Source: Powellomyces hirtus
Taxonomy: Eukaryota; Chytridiomycota; Chytridiomycetes; Spizellomycetales; Powellomycetaceae
Assembly: GCA_025526995.1 (NCBI GenBank)
Contig: JAHLKG010000017.1
Location: 654,152 to 718,151, forward strand
DNA: 64,000 bases
Direction: 5' to 3'
The position numbers and the translations under genes were made by a program. Under the pieces are notes generated by a model, which saw only the letters and a list, made by a program, of their open reading frames with translations, had not been told where the DNA came from and did not search any database. Shown piece by piece: positions 33,721-44,170 of the stretch; position 1 is the stretch's first letter; each line of letters begins with the position of its first letter.

Positions 33721-34370
33721 AATAGCGTTCTCCGTCCACGTCAATGTTGCGCGCATGGTGTTCATCACATAACTTTCTTGGCTTTCGCTGGGGGGGGGGG
33801 GGGGTTTCAGTGATGGTTTCGCACTCTCTCCTTTCCCTGTTTTGTTATAAGGGTTTCAAGATTTTTTCCGTAAATAGTATTTTTTTGCACTGGTGATGTG
33901 CACTTTGACAGATATCGTGTCTACTCGGGGGTGGGTTGCCTAAACGGATTCACTGTGTGTGCGATACGTCCGTACTACACTTTGGAGCTTTGGAGTTCGA
34001 GGCCGCATGGACAAGGTGATCACGGCAACGGAGCAAAGCTGTGACGCTGATGAGCTACAGTCATTGTTGAGTACCGTTAAAGTGGAGGATCGATATTGAT
34101 TGAAACAGTCGTATGAGTTCAACTAGGAAGAAGGTTACTAAGATTATTGACTATATGTAACCATTCACCCCAAGTAATCAGCGCACGTCAACGCGGCATG
34201 ACACCATTGAAATAGGAATTACAACGCCTTCTCCCACACGCGGGCATCCAGATGAGTTACCGGAATCATTCGTGTGGAAAGTCTATTCGTGCTATGACCT
34301 TTTCGAGGTTTTGTGAAAGCTCTGTATGAACGCGTGCAGAAATAGAAGCGGGACGCGCAACTGGCTCTCG
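33721..34370. other. Intergenic, no gene seen
   Basis: Contains a G15 run at 33,790-33,804; otherwise only short frames. Confidence 0.55.
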
Positions 34371-34799
34371 CTACGTTTGGACGTGGCCATTCTCAATAGT
34401 CCATTTACAAGTCAGTCCGCTGGTCTTCCACCAGTCTAGAACTCGTACGCGTCCGTTCGGCTTGCGTCGTTCATTTGCGTATTGAGTCCACCTGCATTCC
34501 AATCCGCTGGCCATCCACCAGTCTAGCACCCACACGAATCCGTTCATGCTGGCATCGTCCATCGTTTCGTCACTATACACGCACGGCTTGCCACTGGTTT
34601 TCCAAAAGTCCAGAATCGCCGGTAAACCGCGACGGCTTGCCTGAACCATGGATGTCCTTTCTGGGACAACGTTCTCGTCGGTGTTCCTTACCCACCTAAG
34701 CTTATCCGTATACAGGGTGCACTTTCCCGCCTGCACGTAGAGCCAGGAAAAGGCCGAGACGTAAGTCACCTCGATCGCGTCGTCGTAGACCTTTCTCAC
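34371..34799 (-). pseudogene. WWKxSGL ankyrin-like repeat protein, C-terminal fragment
   Basis: An open minus-strand frame with three repeat units: ILDFWKTSGKPCVYSDETMD, VWVLDWWMASGLECRW and VRVLDWWKTSGLTCKW, each about 33 residues apart. It is the same family as the fragment at 18,972. No ATG begins it and the F-box-like N-terminal region usual for such proteins is not seen, so it is either a 3' exon or a truncated relic. Confidence 0.55.
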
Positions 34800-35019
34800 A
34801 CAATGTTTCGAGAGCCAACCGCATCGTCACCCGTCAAGGTTTGCCCAGACATGCGCATGGTGGTGAGATCCAAGACATGCACCTGCGCTTTCCTCCTGTC
34901 GCTGGGACGCGCGCCTGACAAGCGGATCGAACCCTTTTCTTTGGCCCGTAACGCGTCGTCTCCCCTCTGCTCCCCATCGCCAGATCGTCAGCCCATCTGA
35001 TCTCCCACGCGCGATCACT

Positions 35020-36397
35020 ATGTTGACTATCACCAATCCCTCCTCCCATATGTTACCCAGCGAATACCTCAAGCGTGGCGGGAGTCACTCCTTTGGGGAA
35101 TACGTCAAGTACCTCACAAGCGCGGCTGAGGCTTTGAAGAAAGTTGCGAACGGCTCGCCGCTCTCGCGGGCCGAGAGCCGGGCCCTGGACGAGAAGCTGC
35201 GGAATATCGCACGCAGACGAGGCGTAAGTGTCTTTCCTCCGTTTTTTCAAGGCGTAAAGGGGGTGAATTCCAGGAGGATGCCCGGCAGCTCCACTCCAAA
35301 AGGAGTCCCGTTCCCGGGGGCGGAGGGCTCCGACCCAAAAAGGGGTACCCGTTCTCCGTCCGTCCCGCGTCGCCGTGACGATCGAGTCATGATATCGGGA
35401 TGCTGGAATCACCTGCGACTGCTTGGAGGATGCTCGGCAGCTCCACTCCGAAAGGAGTCCCGTTGCCGGGGGCGGAGGGCTCCGACCCAAAAAGTGGTAC
35501 CCGTTCTCCGTCCGTCCCGCGTCGCCGTGACGATCGAGTCATGATATCGGGATACTGGCAGTCGGTCCTTTGACGCCTGTGACTGGCTTTAACCCCAGCT
35601 CAAGACTATTTCACTTTTCACGTGCTAACACATTCTGTGAGGTCACATTTAGGACAAAGAGGGATTTACCCTTGCCGTGAAACAGGTAAAGCGGTGTACT
35701 CCATAATTATAGTTTCGCATATTTATTGAGAATTCACTTGACAGGCGGAGGACAAGAAAGCGCGAGCGGAGCGAAGGCGCTTGCTCCGTAAGGGGTTCAG
35801 CATGGGCGAGAAGGGTTTCACCATGGGCAGTAGTCTTGCCCATGTTTTGGTAAGAACAAGATGCAAGGAGCTATAAGACCACGCACCTCCTCATCATTTT
35901 ATCCAGGAGATGGAGCACCAGGGCGGCCCTTCCCGCAGCATGGACGATGTTGCTCCTTTGGGGCCCCGCGCAACCGCAATGCCTGTTTTCGTAAGTGTGA
36001 TTTCAATCATTTGAGCATAGCTTCAAGACCAAGCACATTCTCATCACGTTATCTAGGAGTCAGCAAGTTCCACCCTCGGGGGCGGCCCCTCCCGCACCGA
36101 CGGTCGTCCAGCCAAACGGACACGCGACGCCCGTGATGCAGACGCCGGTATAGACAATGTTGCTTCTTTAGGGCAGCAAGCGACCGCAATGCCTGTCCTC
36201 GTAAGTGTTATTTTACTCATGTGAGCAAGTGGCTTTTAAGACCTCATCACCTTATCCAGGAGTCGGACGGTTCCTCTCGCGACGATCTCATCAAGAGGTA
36301 CCAGAATTTGTGCCGTTCCGAAAGCCTCCCATACCACTGCATCGTGGTAGCCGGCGTCCCGCCGCGAGTCTCGTCATTGGCCAAGATTTTCAAATGA
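35020..36397 (+). CDS. Six-exon orphan gene with repeated VAPLG-type exons
   Basis: Exons 35020-35223, 35653-35685, 35745-35849, 35907-35990, 36057-36200 and 36260-36397; all introns are phase 0; 235 residues. Exon 1 is helical (GEYVKYLTSAAEALKKVANG, LDEKLRNIARRRG); exons 2-3 are very basic (AEDKKARAERRRLLRKG). Exons 4 and 5 are related: GPSRSMDDVAPLGPRATAMPVF and GPSRTDG...DNVASLGQQATAMPVL. Exon 6 (SDGSSRDDLIKRYQNLCRSE) begins similarly and ends the protein. The symmetric phases and similar intron ends suggest exon duplication. No domain is recognised. The VAPLG core also occurs in the tandem-repeat frame just downstream. Intron 1 contains a 152-bp tandem duplication. Confidence 0.6.
35273..35560 (+). 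repeat. 152-bp direct tandem duplication inside intron 1
   Basis: Copies start at 35,273 and 35,425 (GGAGGATGC...GATATCGGGAT). They are nearly identical, with about six single-base differences in the shared 136 bases. Each contains GGAGTCCCGTT and CGGAGGGCTCCGACCC, a small GC-rich palindrome. Confidence 0.9.
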
Positions 36398-36406
36398 GGA
36401 TCGGCC

Positions 36407-36604
36407 ATTTGCTCGTCGACGTGCCCCAAAGGAGCAACATGAGGAGCGGGTTTGGGTGCAGGTGCAGGCGCGGGTCTGGGCGCGACCAGCCGGGGCCGCC
36501 ATGAAGCGCCCCCGGCTGGTCGCGCCCAGACCCGCGCCCGCGCCTGCACCTGCACCCAAACCCGCTCCTCATGTTGCTCCTTTGGGGCACGTCGACGAGC
36601 AAAT
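36407..36604. repeat. Near-perfect inverted repeat, arms 89 and 95 bases, loop 14
   Basis: Left arm 36,407-36,495 and right arm 36,510-36,604 are exact reverse complements except for a 6-base GCGGGC-type insertion in the right arm. The 14-base loop (36,496-36,509) contains the ATG at 36,501. The arms include one unit of the 57-bp array with its GTTGCTCCTTTGGGG core. It begins 10 bases after the stop codon of the six-exon gene. Confidence 0.9.
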
Positions 36605-36833
36605 TACCGAAGCCCCGGCCGCTCCTCATGTTGCTCCTTTGGGGCACGTCGACGAGCAAATTACCGAAGCCCCGGCCGCTCCTCATGTTGCTCCTTTGGG
36701 GCACGTCGACGAGCAAATTACCGAAGCCCCGGCCGCTCCTCCTGTTGCTCCTTTGGGGCACGCCGACGAGCAAACTACCGAACCCGCGCCCGCTCCCAAA
36801 ACATTTGGCCGATCGCTGTGCACCATTATGTGA
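36501..36833 (+). CDS. Repeat protein with VAPLGHVDEQITE units
   Basis: An open frame of 110 residues from an ATG in the loop of the inverted repeat. It starts with a nuclear-signal-like MKRPRLVAPRPAPAPAPAPK, followed by four 19-residue repeats APHVAPLGHVDEQITEAPA (the last one diverged), and ends TFGRSLCTIM. Low complexity, proline/alanine-rich, probably disordered. It may be a separate gene, an alternative terminal exon of the six-exon gene upstream (which carries VAPLG in exon 4), or a relic. No start context or intron supports one choice. Confidence 0.4.
   Translation: MKRPRLVAPRPAPAPAPAPKPAPHVAPLGHVDEQITEAPAAPHVAPLGHVDEQITEAPAAPHVAPLGHVDEQITEAPAAPPVAPLGHADEQTTEPAPAPKTFGRSLCTIM
36564..36791 (+). 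repeat. 57-bp tandem repeat, four copies
   Basis: Copies start at 36,564, 36,621, 36,678 and 36,735. The first three are identical; the fourth has several substitutions (CCTCCTGTTG, GCCGACGAG). The period of 19 codons keeps frame. Confidence 0.95.
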
Positions 36834-38486
36834 GGTTTTTGGACTAAGACACATGTTGTCTTTTGGATCGATGCGAAGGCCTGTTTGGAGGTTGCTGATG
36901 GCGTTGGGAACTTGCCCTTTTGCCTTTGTTCAACATTTGCTCCTTTGGGGATGTAATGAAACGCTATTCTCGCTCTGATTGGCCCAAATCCCTATGGGTT
37001 TCATCGAATATAAATTGATAACTGTTTGTTCCGCTGTCTGTTTGATCCGCGGAGGTGCAGGATGTCCTGCTGGCCGTCCCGCAGTTCTGCATAAACTATT
37101 AATGGCATGATATTTCCAAAAAAAAAGGGCCCCAAAGGAGCGACAGAATGACCGGACTACATCTTTGCGATGTGGGATATCTCCCTCCAGTTCGGTGCGA
37201 TTTATGGCATCCTATCTGGAAGATGGGCTCATATATCCTCTGCTCAACGCCACACATAGCACTTTGCGCCATACTAACGATCTCCTTCTGTGACAAGTGG
37301 CCGACTCCACCTACAAGCATCTCATCCGCGTGTTCCCGTGGGCCACGGAGAAGTGTTTTTCAGGAACACGTCAAATGGCTCGAACTTGTGCCAATTGTGC
37401 TTCACCGCGATGAGTTGGAGTCTTCAAAACTCCCAAACGGCCATCTTTTTGGGCGGACATGAGGCGAGAGGAGCGCCAACGTCCTCACGGAGTGAACGCC
37501 AATGGATCGCGCTAATTTAGCTTTCCCGCTATCAATCACATCGGTAAGAGCCTTTATCATCTTTTGCGGCGGACCGTCGCGGTCCAGTCAATGGAACTGC
37601 AGCAAATCGACACAGGTCCCCAGTGCTTTCGCGACAGACCACATTGGTTGACCTGCAACCCATCATTGAGCGCTATATCGGCAGTATTCATCAGCTCATG
37701 CATTTGATGAAGACGACGACCCCTGTTGCGGGCCCCCGAATTTCTTCCCAGTGCCCGCTGGAGTAGGTGGAGTTGCTTCGGGTTCAGCTAATGGAAATCT
37801 AGTATGATTACGTGCGCTGTCAATTCGGTCGGTTCGGATGTGGCGAGTAGACTGCTCTGGCTTGCTTCTCCAAGTGAAAGTGAGTTGCGTCGGTTGGCAA
37901 AAGTCCAATTGACGGATGAGCGTATTTGTACCACACGGGAGAAAGACAACTCAGAGGGCCGATAAGTGCATGATATTCATTGACCGACAAAAGACGCAAG
38001 GAATGTCTTCTTGTTCCCGAACCCCCATGGCGTTTGGCAAATGAACTCTGTCAGAATTCAGAAGGTTTTTGTCACGCAAAGAAAGCGATACCAAGAATAA
38101 CACGCGATGGGGCGCATCATTGTGACAGCCACAAGGCCGTTGCTTGTCCCTCATCTTTCTCCCCCCATTTACATACGCAATCCTACTCGTTTCGTTGATT
38201 CCTCCGAGCAGTATCAGCAGCCGGGCCTTTCTCTGTCGTCCGCGCGTTTGGGTCATCTATCGTGAGCTTGTCTCATTCTTTGCCGCTTCCCCGTCCATCG
38301 CTTGTAAGATAGCTCATGACGCTTGCGTCACGTCACCCAGCCTTCTATTCCAACACGCACTTGTCTCTCTTCAGAAAACAACCCTCCCGCATCCTCAAAC
38401 CCTACGACTCAACCTCCTCATTATTCCGGCTCCCGTAACCTGCTCTACTACATCGATTCCGATAGTTTTCCAACGCACCAGCAAGA
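36834..38486. other. Gene-poor region before epsin
   Basis: Two stray copies of the GCTCCTTTGGGG core are present (about 36,928 on + and 37,128 on -). Open frames around 37,150-37,460 are not recognised. The last 300 bases are the epsin upstream region. Confidence 0.45.
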
Positions 38487-39846
38487 ATGTCAAAACAACT
38501 GGGAAAAACATTGTTGCGTTCTGCGTAAGTCGGCTTGCATGCATTAGCTCAGTTGGCTCAAACACAATCGAGCACAATCTCGTAACACACTGGCCCCGCT
38601 CTCGCAGAAAGAACTATACCAAAGGGTACTCAGATATCCAAATCAAAGTCCGGTAAGTGCATGCGATTGCTGCAATCTGGGACGCGCCATGGCATGCGCA
38701 CGGATGGGGTTGGAAGATTCGCAGGCAGTTTTGACTCATGTTTCCCCATCCACTCACAGCCAGGCAACCTCGAATGATCCAGTATGTCGCGCAAAGGAAG
38801 AGCGAGATACTCAATTATGAATATTCTGACGTAGCCCACGCTTCCTTCTCTGCAGTGGGGACCCTCTGGTTCATTGATGGCTGACATATCTCAATCGACA
38901 TTCAACCAGTAAGCACATCGTTTCTGCGTCGGAGAATTTGGGCTCGAATCAAATCTCACCTCCATTCCCCTGTTGAAAGCCGCGATTACGTTGAGATTAT
39001 GGAAATGGTGGATAAGCGCCTGAACGATTCCGGCAAAAACTGGCGGCATGTCTTCAAGGTGCCTTGGAAAGCTCAATCCCTTTGCGCGGCACTAGAAGGG
39101 GGACACTGATCTGACATTCATCGTGGAACGATCCAGGCTTTGACCTTGCTCGACTATCTTCTGCACACGGGCTCCGAAGCGGTCATCACATATGCTCGCG
39201 AAAACATCCACGTCATCAAAACGCTCAAGGAGTTCCAGTTCATTGACGACGATGGAAAGGACCAAGGCGCCAATGGTGCGGAGCCTTGCTGTGTACCGTC
39301 GAAGATTCGTCTTGTCATGGACTAAAGCCTTGCGCGTTTCACTTTTAGTCCGTCAAAAGTGTAAGGATATCACTGCGTTGCTTGCCGATGAAACGAGGCT
39401 TCGAGAAGAACGTCAGACAAGAGCGGATATGCGAGGTCGAATGACCGGATTGGACCAGTTCCCTGGAATCCGGTCAGGCGGCAATGATCAGAGCGCGTTT
39501 TACAATGAAGATCGAGAGCTTCAGAAGGCCCTCGAGGAGAGTAGGAAAACGGCTCGACAAGATGAAAGTCGCCGCACTGCTGGTGATAAAGAGTAAGCTC
39601 CCAGTGCTTGACGACATGAGTTTGTATTGTCGACGCGGACATTTAACCATGATTCTATCCATTGGTCTCAGAGAGGAGGAGCTGCAGAGGGCGTTGGAGC
39701 TGAGTGAAAAGGAGGCCATTGAGAGGCGCATGCGCGAAAGAGACCAGGCTGCTCAGGAGCAGCCGATCGGCGGAGAGGCATCCAAAAAGGACAACATTAT
39801 TGACTTCTTTGGAGGTCTGGATGATTCAACCCCCGCCAATCCATAC

Positions 39847-39879
<33 letters not shown>

Positions 39880-41474
39880 CCGACCACGTCCTTTGATCCC
39901 TTTGCCGGGTTCGGAGGAAGCGACCCGTTCGCTCAGCAGCAGCAACAATTTCAGCAGCAGTATGCGCTCCAGCAACAACAGCAGATGCAACTGCAACAAC
40001 AAATGGCGCAACAACAAATGGCGCAGCAACAAATGCTGCAACAGCAGCAAATGCAGCCGCAGTTTGCTGCGGCTCAGGGCGGCAACCCATTTGGTGGTAA
40101 TCCCTTCGGCGGCAATGCGGGAGGAGCCTCCACGATTCAGCAACAGCTGACTGGGGACAATAACGCCTTGGCGCGCGGAAGGTGAGATGACACTAGGCAA
40201 ATTGCGAATGCAGGGCTTAGCGCTTGGTATCGACACCCTGGTTTGTAGTGGCCCAATTGATCCGTTCGCGAGTCTGTCATCTGGTAAACCCAACAAGTAC
40301 GTTCCGTCGAGATACAGCATTCGTAATGGTGATCCGGACTCAATATACATTGCAGCAGTCAATCAAACCCCTTTGGTGGAAGCCCCGATCCATTTGCCGG
40401 GCCAAATCAGCAGGTTAATTTTGCAAAAAATTTATGATGTAACGCCACGTGTACTGAAATTTGTGCTCATCAGGCTGGAAGCGCAAGCCTAGGCGGTGGA
40501 TTTGGAAGCGGGCAGGGAATGTCGGCCCAGAATACCGGCGGCGGGTTTGGACAACCTGGCGGCATGCAGAACCTGACGCCGCACTCTACCGGCGGCGGTT
40601 TCGGGAGTCTAGGAACGCCGGGCCAACAGGTATCAGCCCACAACACTGGCGGCCCTATGGGCGGCTACGGAATGAGCGCTCAGGGCATCTCGCAGCACAA
40701 CACTGGAGGTGGCTTTGGCGGCGGTGGCGGCTTCGGAAGTGGACAGGGGATTTCTCAACACAATACTGGGCCGGCTTATGGTTCGGGTTTTGGCAACCAG
40801 AGCACGAACATGGGAGGATTTGGCCAGGTGAAGCGAGGGACTTTGCGTTTCAACTACGATGATCGTCATTTGACTGATCAGCATTTCAGGCCATTTCTCA
40901 ACACAACACTGGAAGCGGGGGTTTTAATTCCCCCAACATGTCCAATGCGAATCGTTTCAACCCCGCCTCCAACAGGTCTCCAAACGACCTGGTCAACCTT
41001 GATGCCACGAGCCTGAAAGGTAGCTCTGCCGCGAGCACATTCGGTCTCCCTGCTGCAAAGAACCCGTTCCAGTCCGCGTCGGCAAACAACAAATTCCAAT
41101 GGGAGAATCCGAAACCAACTCAACCTACCCTCGCGCAGCTTGCGACCCACAACGCAACCACCGGTGCGTTTGGCGGCAACCAGGCAACGGGGGGCGGCTT
41201 TGGCGGAAATACATTTAGTCAGCAAAGCACGGGCATGCCATTCGGACAACAACAGCAAGGCATGGGAGGGATGCAGACCGGATTTGGCAACCAGCAATTC
41301 CCGCCACAGCAGCAACAACAGCAACCACAACAACCGTTTGGAGGTATGCAAGGCATGCAAGGACAAGGCGGATTCCAACAGGCGTTTGGCCAAAACCAAT
41401 TTGGGCAGCCGCAACAACAGCAACAGCAACCGCAACAACAGCAACAGCAGATGGGCGGAGCGTCCCTTTTTTAG
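38487..41474 (+). CDS. Epsin-type clathrin adaptor (ENTH domain, UIMs, NPF motifs)
   Basis: Twelve exons: 38487-38524, 38608-38652, 38760-38781, 38856-38908, 38980-39058, 39137-39275, 39349-39592, 39672-40181, 40249-40296, 40359-40413, 40474-40827, 40890-41474; 723 residues. The ENTH domain (about 1-140) reads KNYTKGYSDIQIKVRQATSN|DPWGPS, VEIMEMVDKRLNDSGKNWRH and ALTLLDYLLHTGSEAVITYA, with basic residues for PtdIns(4,5)P2. Two ubiquitin-interacting motifs follow, DRELQKALEESRK and EEELQRALELSEKEA. DPF motifs (adaptor binding), long Gln tracts, NPFGG repeats, SNPFGGSPDPF and KNPFQ (EH-domain ligands) fill the tail, which also contains ISQHNTGGGFG repeats. It promotes endocytic coat assembly at the plasma membrane. 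The micro-exon of 22 bases (exon 3) is needed for the ENTH frame. Confidence 0.95.
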
Positions 41475-41676
41475 ACTCTCACAAGTTACAATTCCCGTAA
41501 AGAATCCCTTTTATCCCCTTAACCCCCACATCCCGTCCTTTTACCAAGCGTTGCATCCCACGACGGGCCCGTTTCGTTTGTCCCCTCCCCCCTGCTCATA
41601 CTTTTTGAAAAACCGAATTACCAGACTTGCCAATTGTCCCAAATTGAAGCTGTCCATAGAGATCGTCATTGGACAG

Positions 41677-41692
41677 CCCTAACCCTAACCCT
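41677..41692 (+). repeat. Interstitial telomeric repeat (CCCTAA)2.7
   Basis: CCCTAACCCTAACCCT lies about 200 bases past the epsin stop and 190 bases before the small frame at 41,883. Confidence 0.9.
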
Positions 41693-41882
41693 GATTTCTC
41701 GTTAAAATGGTTGGCGACGGGCGTTTGTAAGTGGGAAGGTCCAGTATAATGTGCTGCCAATATCTGCAGCGCCAAAGTCCGGGACGCGGCCTTTGACATT
41801 CACACGACCACGCCGCACTCTTCCTAGACCACATACATAAATCCACGTCCCTCTCGTCCTCTCCTCCCTGGAAGGATCAGCA

Positions 41883-42161
41883 ATGCTTACCTGTGTGAAA
41901 GACGCACTAGGATCTTCACCCAACGAGGTCAGAGCTGAGCAGACCGCTGACACTGACAACAACACGCCATCTTCCCCTGTTGTCGGTATTGTTATTTCTG
42001 AAGGGATATCACCCAAAGTACAGCCCGAATGTGTATCGAGTGTGGAAGGACAGCAGAATGACCTCGATGTCGACAGAGATGACGTGATTGACGACCATGA
42101 GGGGCATTCCAATCGGGTGTCGTACAGTCAAGTGAATCGTTATGACTTCTGTTTCGCGTAG
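41883..42161 (+). CDS. Small acidic hypothetical protein
   Basis: An open frame of 92 residues from an ATG, acidic in the middle (NDLDVDRDDVIDDHEG) with no domain. Its last 15 codons run into a degenerate DNA repeat (TACAGTCAAGTCAATGG...). The opposite strand is open as well, so coding is uncertain. Confidence 0.3.
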   Translation: MLTCVKDALGSSPNEVRAEQTADTDNNTPSSPVVGIVISEGISPKVQPECVSSVEGQQNDLDVDRDDVIDDHEGHSNRVSYSQVNRYDFCFA

Positions 42162-42375
42162 GAATTCTACAGTCAAGTCAATGGTTATGACTTCTGCTTC
42201 ACGTGCGTAGGAATGCAACTCCTGGAGTACTCTGGCGCCAAAGCACAATGGAACGACGAGCCTTGAGACAGTTTTCCGAGGGAAACCGTTGAGGTGTGCC
42301 AAAAGCAACGGCCCCAAGCATCGGGCGTTGTACAGTCAAGTCAACGGTTAGGACTTCTGTTACATGCACGTAGGG
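42122..42375 (+). repeat. Degenerate dispersed repeat, three copies
   Basis: TACAGTCAAGTSAAYSGTTATGACTTCTG-like units are at about 42,123, 42,168 and 42,331, each followed within 20 bases by CGTAGG. The first two are adjacent; the third is about 160 bases away. Confidence 0.75.
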
Positions 42376-43090
42376 TACACTTTTCGCAGTGGAGGAGCCA
42401 ACGTAATGAGAGATGGTATCTTACCTTTGATGGGATGAGGATGGAGAAGGGGGAAAGGATATCGGAAGTGGGATGAGAATATCCTAATGGTAATTTGACT
42501 TCGCGCAAGTGCATCGCTTAGTCTTAGCATCCTAGTATCGCGAACTAACTAACCCTGAGTAAGCACAACATGGAGGCGACTAATACTTGAAAGCTGCTTG
42601 AAGACGAGGACTGCACTGTACTGGAATACACGAACAGGCACCTGACAGAAGCCGAGCCACAATAGTGAGAGGCAATTGACGTTCCTACCAGTCTTTCTCA
42701 AGAGAAGAGACCACAAGGTGGTAGGAGTCTATTTCGAAACCAACAGCCCTGCACAAATGAACTTTCCTTTTCCGAATAGTTTGCAGAGGTTTGCTCAGAG
42801 TCGCCAGAAGAGGCAGAAAAGGATTGCGAGTCGTTCGGCCCTCGAGCGAGCGTTCTTTGCGCAGATTTTGACGCGTCGGACGACGGCAGGCGCAGGAAAA
42901 GAAAGGCAAATGCGAATGATTTCCAGTAATACACCGTGCAGCTGGCGAGACTACGTCCAACCACACTAACATGCAGATTAAGAAGGTTTATACTTTCGAA
43001 CCAGAATGACAAGGGACTATGAAAGAAAAAAACCCCCAAGTATGGGGATGGAGACGCTAGCAGCCTAGACGTTGCTCTACTATAAACATC
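42376..43090. other. Intergenic, nothing recognised
   Basis: Open frames near 42,680-42,970 occur on both strands without domain support. Confidence 0.5.
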
Positions 43091-44170
43091 TCAGAACAGA
43101 GGGAAGCATGCCCTGTTTTTGTAATCGACATTGTCGCGAGTGCTCTCGATCCTGTCGCGACAGGTCCCAAAGACGCGATCCCACAATCTTGTCTGCTTGC
43201 CATAATTGGCCGATATCTTCCACCCTCTTCGATGATGCAAATCATGGTCCTCGATTACAAGATCAGCGTCAAACAGCCGCAGAAATGGCGTAGCAGTGCT
43301 CGGGGGTGTAGCGTGAACCCTCAGTCCCGAATGGCCCGCTAGCTCGGCAAACACGACATACTGTCCACAGATCCACCAATCGTAAAAGTTGAATGGAATC
43401 CCCACCAGCCGCAGCGTGAGATAAGTCATGAGCGGAATGCCGACAATGTCAAAGATCTCTTGTTCGGTGTCGGCGTACAGCGTCAGCAGCGGATTCGGGT
43501 GCTTGGTCAGGTGGTGGGTGCGGTGGTACTTCCAGAGCGTCTTGGACTCGTGCATGATCCGGTGGTACCAGTAAAACCAAAAGTCGAGCACGATGCCATG
43601 CAAGCCGATCGTAAGGGGCAGCCACGCCCAGTGGGGATTAGGCACTTTGGATTCCTGTGTGCTGTACGCCAGGATGGTGGCCATCATGGGTCGGAAGGTG
43701 GAAGTGCTCATCAAGGAACGTACGACCTTTCCAACGGCAGTGTCCGGGACGTCGTCGCGGACGTGGTCGCCGTCAAAGAAACCGTACTTGTGACCGAGCT
43801 TCCGAAACCCGTGGAGCTCGTTAATTCCAATCAGTTTGAACGCCCATGAGTAAAAGAAGAATGCGGCGATAGGATGCAGGGCTTGATCCGTGTAGCGCAC
43901 GTAAGCGTATTGCAACGCGAAAGGAATGAGCGCTCTGACAAGCACCCAGCGGTGCATGTGCCAGTCGGGAAGGTAGGGCACCTTTTCGGTTTTGGCGTGA
44001 ACAGGAATCGGTTGGTCAGGTCTGGTTGGCAAAACATCAAACATGATAAAGAAGTAGTGCCAAATGCTCCAAGTGGCTCGGTCGGAAGTTCGCCAGGTAG
44101 ACCTCATAGAGTCCTTTGGGTTCTGTTTCTGAACCAGTGCCGGAGGGGGAGGTTGTGTCGTCTCCGTCAT
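43091..44170 (-). CDS. Sterol desaturase / fatty-acid hydroxylase superfamily membrane enzyme
   Basis: Intronless, 359 residues from the ATG at 44,170. The three histidine clusters of the di-iron superfamily are present in order: HRIMH (in FYWYHRIMHESKTLW), HRTHH (KYHRTHHLTKHPNP) and HDLHH (VIEDHDLHHRRGWK). Several hydrophobic helices flank them (IWHYFFIMFDVL, AAFFFYSWAFKLIGI, WAWLPLTIGLHGIVLDFWFY, YLTLRLVGIPFNFYDWW). The C-terminal YGKQTRLWDRVFGTC is also typical. The enzyme should hydroxylate or desaturate a lipid in the ER; the substrate is not evident. It is longer at the N-terminus than Erg25-type C4-sterol oxidases and lacks a cytochrome b5 domain. Confidence 0.92.
   Translation of the reverse strand: MTETTQPPPPALVQKQNPKDSMRSTWRTSDRATWSIWHYFFIMFDVLPTRPDQPIPVHAKTEKVPYLPDWHMHRWVLVRALIPFALQYAYVRYTDQALHPIAAFFFYSWAFKLIGINELHGFRKLGHKYGFFDGDHVRDDVPDTAVGKVVRSLMSTSTFRPMMATILAYSTQESKVPNPHWAWLPLTIGLHGIVLDFWFYWYHRIMHESKTLWKYHRTHHLTKHPNPLLTLYADTEQEIFDIVGIPLMTYLTLRLVGIPFNFYDWWICGQYVVFAELAGHSGLRVHATPPSTATPFLRLFDADLVIEDHDLHHRRGWKISANYGKQTRLWDRVFGTCRDRIESTRDNVDYKNRACFPLF

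Noticed and set aside
39849..40065. CAG/CAA-rich stretch as a microsatellite
   Set aside because: It is coding sequence for the Gln tracts of epsin, in frame with DPF and NPF motifs; mixed CAG/CAA use shows selection at the protein level.
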